DNA of 64,000 bases, taken from contig WTXG01000046.1 in assembly GCA_022496185.1 (NCBI GenBank), positions 124,001 through 188,000 on the forward strand. The letters run 5' to 3'. This DNA comes from Multifurca ochricompacta (taxonomy: Eukaryota; Basidiomycota; Agaricomycetes; Russulales; Russulaceae). Shown here one piece after another: positions 35,258 through 43,522 of the stretch; position 1 is the first letter of the stretch, and every line of letters starts with the position of its first letter. The translations under genes and the position numbers were made by a program. The notes below the pieces were generated by a model. The model was not told where the DNA came from, searched no databases, and saw nothing but the letters and a program-made list of their open reading frames with translations.

Positions 35258-35761
35258 TGTTGAACACAGGAGATGTTTGGTGATGCTTCAGGCATCAGGT
35301 GATTAGATTGGCTACTTTGTAGATTAGATTAGATACCGGAGTTTCGGACTATTTACAATATCATTATTACTTTCTTTCTCACATTCCGCAGTAGCTGACT
35401 GATGCGCCATGTAGCATGTGATTCCTGTAATGGCCAATGGCCTTTCTCCCTCATGTTTGTTGTTTGGACTCTGTCCGGCACTTGAGGACTTATTCCCAGT
35501 GCACAGACCATCCCTTGAAGAGTATATAAGGGTGTCTGTTTCGTCCTCTACACTTCAGAGTTTTCTTCATCTCTGAAGTGTAAGTCCCAATCTCTTACTT
35601 ACTACCTTACCTTTGACTAACCATCTCATGTAGATAACTTGTCTTTCTAGGTGTGTAGTATAGTATAATAGAGTTTTCTTCATCTCTGAAGTATAACTTG
35701 TCTTTCTAGCTTAACCTGCTAACACTACAGTCAGTATGCTGCGCCTCATGCCTGTTTCACA
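35258..35761 (+). repeat. Copia 5' LTR
   Basis: 504 bp, TG...CA ends. A TATATAAG box at about 35523 is followed 30 bp later by an inverted repeat ACTTCAGAG/CTCTGAAGT (35552-35579), and CTTCATCTCTGAAGT with CTTGTCTTTCTAG recurs about 105 bp on, so U3-R structure can be inferred. Confidence 0.92.
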
Positions 35762-36689
35762 GGTTATGGGCCCTGGGCACGCTTAACTGATCTGTCATTT
35801 CTTTTGATCAGTCCAAAACTTTTCTTCAAGCTCACTAGCTTCAAGACTTCGTTTTCCCAATCAGTCTTACAGTGAGCTTCGATTTCTATCCCTTGCCCTT
35901 AACTGTCCACAAGGTGGTGCGCTTCATGTGCCCACCTTGATCTGTCTGGCTAGTCCCTCAGGGGATTCTTGCAAAAGGTGATGAGGGACCCTAAGTGGGT
36001 GAAACACCTTGAGTTCCTCATGTGCGCTCTAAGTAAATAGTATTCTTAGTTGTAGCTGGGTTTTTGTCCCATCCATAGTCTTAGTAGGCCCCTTGCCCAG
36101 AAGGCTTGGAGCTATAGGTTCAGTCAATGCTTGGCTCGATCCGTAAGCCAGGTTTAGCGACCTGCTGGTAGAGTTTAGGGTCTAGAACAAGGCATGGGTA
36201 GTCACTCCCATGACGCTTGGGCTCGATACAAGTAGGCTTGAACTACTATAGTCTTTACACAGTAGCTAGAGGGTTTTGTCTCTGGGCAGAAGTACCTGCT
36301 GCTTTCATTGGGGGTTTGCCCCAACCAGAGGAAACCTAATAGTCTACTATAGTCATGGCCCCAATCATCTAGGGCTTAATCATGGACTCCACCACCAGCA
36401 CTAGAGGAAGGGCTCTATACCCTTTGTCTCTAGTGGAACTTGCGGTTGGCTCCTCCATGACATGACTCCCCATCTATTTACACAATGTCCCCCTGATGTG
36501 GGCTTAGGACTTGTTATAGATGGCGCTAGATAGCTTACTATACTACTTAGAAGTCGCACATCAGAGGCAGGACTTTTTTAAGTTCTGAAGCATAGCGCCA
36601 CAGAATGGACGGGCCCTCTTAAATGAGACCTGGACAACTGGTTCTAATTGCTCCTTGGAACCAGGATCATCTTTAATAAATCATCTCAA
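35762..36689 (+). other. Copia untranslated leader
   Basis: Region between the 5' LTR and the gag ATG. No long reading frame. It should contain the primer-binding site and packaging signals. The sequence right after the LTR (GGTTATGGGCCC) is not an obvious match to the usual initiator-Met tRNA primer site. Confidence 0.6.
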
Positions 36690-37334
36690 ATGTCTTCCAT
36701 TGTCTTCCCCCCCACTTTCAAGTTCAACAAACTTGATGGCTCCAACTGGCAGCAGTGGTCGGTGTTGTTCACTGCCCTGCTCAGGATAAATGGGATGAAG
36801 AGGCACATCACTCATGATGCGCCTGAGTTCCTGAATCCTCCGAAGCCAGAAGATGGAGAAAAGGATGACGAGTATGCCAAGCGCTTTGCGCTTTGGTCTG
36901 AGCCTATGTACCTAGAATGGAATAGGGTGGAGGAAGTCCTCATGGGAGTTCTGGTGATGGTAACATCACCAGAAACATACTCCCAAATTGCCTCTGACAG
37001 AACATACCCCTCTGTCAATGCCAAGTATGAGCGTTTGGAAGCGCTCTATGGCTCAGTAGGTAGCATGGCCACCTACAACTTGTGGTGTTCTGTGTCCTCC
37101 TTCCGCTTGGAGGAGGGTAAACTATTCAGACCCCAGTTGCAGCGTGTGTTGGATGTGAGGAGTACACTCAAGGAAAATGGGATGGAGATCTCTGATCTCC
37201 AGTTGAGCTTTATATTGCTCCAATCCCTACCTCCATCCTACTCAGCCATTGCTGGCTCAATCCTGGCGTCAGGACCTCCTGACCGCCTTTCCCCTCAGGA
37301 CCTTGTACAAAGGTTCCTAAATGAGGAAAGCTGA
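36690..37334 (+). CDS. gag: Copia Gag (capsid part)
   Basis: 214-residue Gag of the UBN2/copia type: KFNKLDGSNWQQWSVLFTAL at the start, then a helical region (YERLEALYGSVGSMATYNLW, LPPSYSAIAGSIL, LVQRFLNEES). It starts at the ATG at 36690, which gives the canonical N-terminus. It ends at a TGA (37332-37334) that is directly followed by CTAG and by more than 1200 open in-frame codons. The zinc knuckle usually found in Gag lies after this stop. So either only a minor readthrough product has nucleocapsid, or the stop is a mutation. Confidence 0.85.
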   Translation: MSSIVFPPTFKFNKLDGSNWQQWSVLFTALLRINGMKRHITHDAPEFLNPPKPEDGEKDDEYAKRFALWSEPMYLEWNRVEEVLMGVLVMVTSPETYSQIASDRTYPSVNAKYERLEALYGSVGSMATYNLWCSVSSFRLEEGKLFRPQLQRVLDVRSTLKENGMEISDLQLSFILLQSLPPSYSAIAGSILASGPPDRLSPQDLVQRFLNEES

Positions 37335-37338
37335 CTAG
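37332..37338 (+). promoter_or_regulatory. Putative stop-codon readthrough site (TGACTAG)
   Basis: Gag ends at TGA and the next bases are CTAG. UGA CUA is the known high-readthrough context used in fungi and animals (for example for peroxisomal isoforms of glycolytic enzymes in Ustilago). Pol is in the same frame with no stop up to 41054, so about 1240 residues would be added by readthrough. A chance nonsense mutation cannot be excluded. Confidence 0.5.
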
Positions 37339-40300
37339 CCGGCCCCGCAGGAAGTGGTGTTGGGGCTGCCCTTAACAAGGCAGCCCATGTCAACAAAAAC
37401 AAAAAACAAAAACAAGTATCATTCACACCACCTCCTGCAGGTGCATCATCGTCCAATGATGTCACCTGCTTCTATTGCCAGAAGCCGGGCCACAAGGCTA
37501 ATGAATGTCGGCAAAGGAAACAGGACAGAGCCAATGCTGATGCAGGCAAAAAGGGCAACAAGAGGAAGGGGCAAGGCCCCAGTGTACATAATAACTCCAC
37601 ACAAGTAGCTACTGTAGTTAACGGTAGTGGCAGAATACAGGAGGTGCATGAGACACCTCGCATTTCACTTTATGCAATAACTGAACATACGCCGCAAGAA
37701 GTCGATGATGGCAGCAACCCTTGGATGATGGACAGTGGAGCCACCACCCATTTTACACCATACTTAGACGATTTCTCTGAGTATTTCCCTCACAAGGGAC
37801 ATCAGGTGACAATTGGTGATGGCTCTGTAGTCCAAGTCGAAGGAACAGGCAAAGTTCTCCTCAAAACTCGTAATAACTATGAGCTAGAGTTGAACAATGT
37901 ATTTTATATGCCTGGCAGTGAAAGAGTACTGTCGACAAGCTGCATCACAGACAAAGGAGGCTCAGTGGAATTTACTCCATCTGAGGTCAAAATAAAGTAC
38001 AATAATGCAACTATAGCGGAAGGTGTCAAGGCTATGGGACTCTATTGGGTCTTTGGGAAAACAATGCAGAATTTAAATACTGCTTCCCACAAATCTGCAT
38101 CGACTAGCCTTGAAACCTGGCATTTGCGAATGGGTCATATGTCAAAAGAGGCCCTCAAAAGATATGCTCCTAAGGCTGTAAAAGGCCTTAGCATTGATAA
38201 TAGCCAAGTGGAAGACAAGCTGTGTTATGGCTGTGAAATGGGAAAATCACACTGTCTTCCATTCCCTCCCTCTCAAAAGAGAGCTTCAGCACCCTTGGAG
38301 GTCATTCATAGTGATCTAGTTGGTCCTTTACAATGTACTTCAATTCAAGGGAACCTATACTTTGCCACTTTCATAGATGACTTTAGCAGGACAGCTCTAG
38401 TTGTTGCTATGAAAGCGAAAAGTGATTTCACATCGGTCTTTAGAAATATTAAGGCATTCTTGGAAAATAAAACAGACAAGAAAATAAAGACCTTACACAC
38501 AGACCGAGGTGGCGAATATGTAAATAGGGAGCTGAAGTCAATACTTGAGCAGGCTGGCATAGAGCATAAATTGACAATGCCATATTCCCCACAACAGAAC
38601 GGAAGGGCTGAAAGATTCAACAGAACCATTATGGAAAAGGCCACCAGTATGCTGCATCATGCTGGTCTTTCCCTTGGTTTCTGGGAATGTGCAGTGCGAA
38701 CAGCCTGTCACATATACAATAGAACGCCTATCCGCTCCAATAAGTGGAGGACACCGCTTGAGCTTCTGGATGGGGACATTCCAGACGTCTCTTACTTTAA
38801 AATATTTGGCTGCTTAGCCTATTATACTGTCCCAGAGGACAAAAGACGTAAACTGGATCACAAAGCCAGGGAGACAGTCTTTGTTGGGTATGCACCCCAC
38901 TCTAAAGGATATCTTCTTTGGGATATGCACACCCGATCCTTTGTATTGTCAAGAGATGTGACATTCGATGAAGGGTCCTTCCCATCCAACCTTGCCAAGG
39001 ACAGCAAGGGAAAGCAAAAGGAAAAAGTTACACCTTTTGTCTTAGAAGTTGAGAGGCCTGTCCAGCCTCAACCAGCAATAGCCACGGTTCCTCAGGCTCC
39101 TGAAGACAAGGACGCCGAGGTTGAGGAACAGGAGGAAGTGGAACCTCCTCAATTAAATCCTGAGCCTACCACACCCGAAAATGAGCTTGACTCACACAAT
39201 CAAACTATCTATCAGACTCCACCATCACAAATTATGGAACCCTCTGAACTCCCCCAGAGAACCCGTGCCAAAAGACAGTCTAAGAAGAATGTTGGCAAGA
39301 TTTCCCAACCAATTTTTACTAGGGAAAGTCCACGATCTCAACAACATGACAGGGCTGTGCAGGAAGATCTAGATCTTGATACTGCCCGTCCCAAACATTC
39401 ACGTCGCATGAACCCTCGCTTTTACAATGAGGATAATGCTGAGTTCGTGCAGGGCTCTTCTAGACTTGGGCATATGGAATTGCTAAATGCCGCAGGTGTC
39501 TCCTATAGAGACCCCCTGACTTTTCAGGAGGCAATGCAGTCTGATAATGCCAGTGAATGGCTTGAGGCATGTAAATATGAAATAGATGCCTTAGATAAAC
39601 TTAACGTGTGGCGCCTTGAGAATCTTCCTAAGGGAAGAAAGGCTGTCAAGTCAAAATGGGTTTTCAAATTGAAACCAGATGGACGGTTTCGTGCTAGGCT
39701 CGTGGCAAAAGGTTTCACCCAAGTAGAAGGGGTGGACTTCGACGAAACATTCTCTCCAGTCGCCAGATTTGAATCACTTAGATTGTTACTAGCGCTAGCT
39801 ACACTAGAGGATTGGGAAATCCACCAGATGGATGTCAAATCGGCATTCCTTCATGGCGATCTGGATGAAGAGATATATATGGAGCAACTGACAGGTTTCG
39901 TTGTTGCTGGTCAAGAGTCCAAAGTTTGTAGGCTACAAAAAGCATTATATGGCCTCAAACAAGCATCCCGAGCATGGAATCTACAATTCCATGCAGTTCT
40001 CAATGAACTGGGCTTTACTCGGACGTACTCTGATGCAGGAGTATATGTGTTTCACCAAAAGGAGGGGGATGATTCACTTTATGTCATTCTTTATGTAGAT
40101 GACATCACTATACTTGGGTCTTCCAATGATAAGATAACGTGGCTGAAGTCAGCTCTATCTAATCGATATGAGATGACTGACTTGGGAGAAATCCAGTCGT
40201 ACCTTGGAGTTAACATCACCAGGGATCGTCCTAACAAGACACTGGAAATTGACCAAGCAGCCTACATTTTATCTATTATTGAGAAGTTTGGGATGAGGGA

Positions 40301-41054
40301 TTCCAACCGAGTATATACTCCTCTTCCCTCAGGCACTGATGTTCATCTGGTCAAGTTTGATGGCCAGGCATCTACTTCTGAGATAAAGAAGTACCAACAG
40401 CTGATGGGGTCTCTGCTATGGGTGCAGATTGGAAGCAGACCCGACATCAGTTTTGCTGTGGCGTGCCTTAGCCAATATGCTTCCAATCCCTCTCAAGATC
40501 ATATGCGACTTGCAAAGTATGTCTTAAAGTATCTTAATAGTACAAAAGACTACAAGTTGCGGTATTCTGGAGGGAATGGGGAGAGTGGCCTTCATGGCTT
40601 TGCAGATTCCTCATGGGGAGATCAAGAGGACTGCCACTCCACCTCAGGCTATGTGTTTTTCTTGGCAAATGCTGCCATTTCATGGAGTTCCAGAAAACAG
40701 AAAACAGTAGCACAGTCCACCACTGAGGCCGAATATATGAGCCTCTCTGAGGCTGCAAATCAGGCAATGTGGTATAGGACTTTTATGGAGGAATTAGGGT
40801 ATGAGGTATCCTCCCCTATACTACTCCACTGTGATAACAAGGGTGCCGTGGATTTGGCATTAAACCCAGTCACAGGAAGGCGGTCAAAGCATATACCTAT
40901 CAAGTACCATGCCATTAGGGGGTACATTGAGTCACACACAATTGAGTTAGTGCGTACCCCCACAGGTGAGATGCTGGCAGATGGCTTCACTAAGTCTCTA
41001 CCAAGAGCATCGTTTGAAACCATGGTAAAAGGACTTGGACTTATGCTGGAATGA
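37335..41054 (+). CDS. pol: Copia Pol (nucleocapsid knuckle, protease, integrase, RT, RNase H)
   Basis: Open, in frame with Gag, to the TGA at 41052-41054. Order: zinc knuckle CFYCQKPGHKANEC (37467-37508), aspartic protease DSGATTHF (about 37731), integrase with zinc-binding H/C residues and DDE catalytic residues (HSDLVGP, LHTDRGGEY, NGRAERFNRT, about 38300-38640), then reverse transcriptase with FDETFSPVARFESLR, MDVKSAFLHGDL, YGLKQASRAW and YVDD (40092-40103), and RNase H with ADSSWGDQ, STSGYVF and SSRKQKTVAQST (about 40600-40730). All catalytic residues I could check are present. There is no ATG near its 5' end, so it needs readthrough of the Gag stop. It could be an active copy. Confidence 0.9.
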   Translation, partial: LAGPAGSGVGAALNKAAHVNKNKKQKQVSFTPPPAGASSSNDVTCFYCQKPGHKANECRQRKQDRANADAGKKGNKRKGQGPSVHNNSTQVATVVNGSGRIQEVHETPRISLYAITEHTPQEVDDGSNPWMMDSGATTHFTPYLDDFSEYFPHKGHQVTIGDGSVVQVEGTGKVLLKTRNNYELELNNVFYMPGSERVLSTSCITDKGGSVEFTPSEVKIKYNNATIAEGVKAMGLYWVFGKTMQNLNTASHKSASTSLETWHLRMGHMSKEALKRYAPKAVKGLSIDNSQVEDKLCYGCEMGKSHCLPFPPSQKRASAPLEVIHSDLVGPLQCTSIQGNLYFATFIDDFSRTALVVAMKAKSDFTSVFRNIKAFLENKTDKKIKTLHTDRGGEYVNRELKSILEQAGIEHKLTMPYSPQQNGRAERFNRTIMEKATSMLHHAGLSLGFWECAVRTACHIYNRTPIRSNKWRTPLELLDGDIPDVSYFKIFGCLAYYTVPEDKRRKLDHKARETVFVGYAPHSKGYLLWDMHTRSFVLSRDVTFDEGSFPSNLAKDSKGKQKEKVTPFVLEVERPVQPQPAIATVPQAPEDKDAEVEEQEEVEPPQLNPEPTTPENELDSHNQTIYQTPPSQIMEPSELPQRTRAKRQSKKNVGKISQPIFTRESPRSQQHDRAVQEDLDLDTARPKHSRRMNPRFYNEDNAEFVQGSSRLGHMELLNAAGVSYRDPLTFQEAMQSDNASEWLEACKYEIDALDKLNVWRLENLPKGRKAVKSKWVFKLKPDGRFRARLVAKGFTQVEGVDFDETFSPVARFESLRLLLALATLEDWEIHQMDVKSAFLHGDLDEEIYMEQLTGFVVAGQESKVCRLQKALYGLKQASRAWNLQFHAVLNELGFTRTYSDAGVYVFHQKEGDDSLYVILYVDDITILGSSNDKITWLKSALSNRYEMTDLGEIQSYLGVNITRDRPNKTLEIDQAAYILSIIEKFGMRDSNRVYTPLPSGTDVHLVKFDGQASTSEIKKYQQLMGSLLWVQIGSRPDISFAVACLSQYASNPSQDHMRLAKYVLKYLNSTKDYKLRYSGGNGESGLHGFADSSWGDQEDCHSTSGYVFFLANAAISWSSRKQKTVAQSTTEAEYMSLSEAANQAMWYRTFMEELGYEVSSPILLHCDNKGAVDLALNPVTGRRSKHIPIKYHAIRGYIESHTIELVRTPTGEMLADGFTKSLPRASFETMVKGLGLMLE

Positions 41055-41325
41055 GAGAGCTGGAATCTGGAGACTTTGTATACCAGTTTCACTTTCCCAC
41101 CATAAGTGAAATTCTCGACTTCGAGAGTGATGCAAGAGGTGTGTATGGTTTCAGTTTGCATAAGCGAATCACCGCGATATGCCTCTGAACACCATGCCTC
41201 TCTCGCACTCAAAAGAGTTAGAGAAGTTGGATCTCTGGCTGGCGATATGCTCATTTAATTGTGATGGCAGTGTGCTCATCCAACTCATTTTCCATCCATG
41301 ACCAGATGCCTTCAGCATGGAGGGA
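41055..41325 (+). other. Copia 3' untranslated region
   Basis: 271 bp between pol and the right LTR, ending in a purine-rich CATGGAGGGA that can serve as polypurine tract. Confidence 0.6.
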
Positions 41326-41829
41326 TGTTGAACACAGGAGATGTTCGGTGATGCTTCAGGCATCAGGTGATTAGATTGGCTACTTTGTAGATTAGATTAG
41401 ATACCGGAGTTTCGGACTATTTACAATATCATTATTACTTTCTTTCTCACATTCCACAGTAGCTGACTGATGCGCCATGTAGCATGTGATTCCTGTAATG
41501 GCCAATGGCCTTTCTCCCTCATGTTTGTTGTTTGGACTCTGTCCGGCACTTGAGGACTTATTCCCAGTGCACAGACCATCCCTTGAAGAGTATATAAGGG
41601 TGTCTGTTTCGTCCTCTACACTTCAGAGTTTTCTTCATCTCTGAAGTGTAAGTCCCAATCTCTTACTTACTACCTTACCTTTGACTAACCGTCTCATGTA
41701 GATAACTTGTCTTTCTAGGTGTGTAGTATAGTATAATAGAGTTTTCTTCATCTCTGAAGTATAACTTGTCTTTCTAGCTTAACCCGCTAACACTACAGTC
41801 AGTATGCTGCGCCTCATGCCTGTTTCACA
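41326..41829 (+). repeat. Copia 3' LTR
   Basis: 504 bp, same ends as the 5' LTR. Four differences were found (TTTGG/TTCGG, CCGCA/CCACA, CCATC/CCGTC, CCTGC/CCCGC), all CpG transitions. The TATA box is at about 41591 and the stem-loop at 41620-41647. Confidence 0.92.
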
Positions 41830-42061
41830 AGCCTCGCTCCCCATGTCAGCCTCGCTCAAGTCTCATACCTATTTAAACCCCCATTTTCTTTCATAGTACC
41901 CTTAGTCTCGATCTCTTGTTTCCCCTAGAATTGTAACCTCCAGAATATCATATCTTTTCTCTGCTTCGCCTAGCACGCTTAGCAGTCGTCTCACCACCCG
42001 AACTACGTCAGACTGATCATCTGACATCGAACTCTACACGCTAAGCAGGTCAACCGTAACA
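41830..42061 (+). repeat. Gypsy 5' LTR, truncated
   Basis: Matches the last ~232 bp of the 3' LTR. Five differences seen are CpG to TpG/CpA transitions. It keeps two of the 18-bp units. It ends in CGTAACA before the internal region. Confidence 0.85.
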
Positions 42062-42100
42062 TTAGATCGAGACTAATAGAACCCCCCGAACGAACAGATA

Positions 42101-43522
42101 ATGTCTACTCCCGTTGGACCTGGTAGCGGAATTGTTAAGCTTCCCTTCCCTCTAAGACCCCGGTCACATGATAACATCCCGGAAGAAGAACGACCTGGTT
42201 CCCGATGGCTCGCTGCCAATGAAGAAGATGTAACCTGGAGTGGTTACTATTGGAAGCTGGATAATATTAACATCCCGATAGAAACAATCTACAGTCTTTG
42301 GTTCGAGATCGCCTACTTTGAACATTTCAATGCCTGGATGGCAATTAAGGTCGCCCGCCCAGAAATGGGCCTCCCATCTAACCCACCGCAGGGACTCACT
42401 GTCAACACTTCTTATGCCACGGCTTTCGCTGGTGTAACTGCCGCGCCTACCACGTTTCCAGAACCTCTTACATCACCGACACGAGCTATATCTAGAGCCC
42501 CAACTGTACCACAACCCGCACCCCCAACAACAACCAAATATGAGCGACTTGAGGGGTCGTTCCCGCTTAGATTCAACGGAGATCGCACAAAGACCGAAGA
42601 CTTCCTCAAAGTGTTTGACTCTTTCCTCGAGTTAAATGACCGGTCCGAAGTTGCCATCAACAAGGTGAAAAGGAGTCTCTACTTCCTGCAACAACTAGAA
42701 GGTCCTCAGGTCCAGGCCTTCTATAATAACTCGATCGATTTCCTTAAGCGAGCAAAAATTGACAGTAGCCTCATTCCACAGAATACTGACGCTTGGGCAA
42801 TCATCGAGAGGCGGTTCCTCGATACGTTCTTCGACTTCACAATGAGGGAACAAGCATATGAATCAGTACAGAAATTACGGATGAAGGATGGACACATTGA
42901 TGAATTCATCACCTCCTTAAACATCTTAATTCAACGAGCTGGCCTCCACCCCGACGACCCTAGTACGATGCGTCTCTTCGCCTGGGGACTACAGGGCCAC
43001 TTAGCAGAAAAATGCGTTGAACAACACTCCCCGATGACACTGGAGCAATGGCAAAAGGCAGCACAAACTCAACAACGGAATTTCATTATTGTCCAAGGTC
43101 TCTGCAGCAAGACAGCACGTCCGACTAATGACCAGCCGTTCTGGCGTTGACCTATAAACAGTCAAACCCAACAATCACGACGAGACCACAACAATACGGA
43201 TGCTAACACCATTCGACGTGCAGTTACCGACGACGACAAAGAACGCTGCAAACGCGAAGGATTGTGTTTCTATTGCATGCGGAAGGGACACCTATCTTGT
43301 GACTGCCCTCAGAAGAAGCCTCGCGTCGCAACTGCAACAACAGTTGACTCCCAAGTAATTGTCCCTACAGCTCAAAATACAACCCAAAGAACTTCGAAGG
43401 CACCTGCGGATACACAACCCGATGTTGCTGCCATCGTCACTATGATTAAAGGGTTAACCAAAGAACAGGAAGACCAGGTACAAACCCTACTCGCTGCTGA
43501 TTCGGATTTTGTAACAGCCTGA
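42101..43522 (+). pseudogene. gag: Gypsy gag with an internal TGA
   Basis: Gag in one frame from ATG 42101 to TGA 43520-43522, interrupted by a single in-frame TGA at 43148-43150 (CGT TGA CCT). The first part (349 residues) is a retrotransposon Gag with FPLRFNGDRTKTEDFLKVF and MKDGHIDEFITSLNILIQRAGL. The second part has the zinc knuckle CFYCMRKGHLSCDC (about 43265-43306). The stop is best explained as CGA to TGA in a TCG context; readthrough is an alternative, since UGA-C is a leaky tetranucleotide. Pol follows in the -1 frame with about 20 nt of overlap. Confidence 0.8.

Larger units (their letters stand above)
35258..41829 (+). mobile_element. Ty1/copia LTR retrotransposon, near complete
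   Basis: 6572 bp with 504-bp LTRs at both ends (TGTTGAACAC...TGTTTCACA), gag and pol in copia order (protease, integrase, reverse transcriptase, RNase H), a purine-rich GGAGGGA just before the right LTR, and an untranslated leader of about 930 bp. The LTRs differ at four positions that I could find, so insertion is recent. The 5 bases outside the LTRs (ACCCC and AGCCT) do not match, so no target-site duplication is visible. The right LTR abuts a truncated gypsy LTR. Confidence 0.93.
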
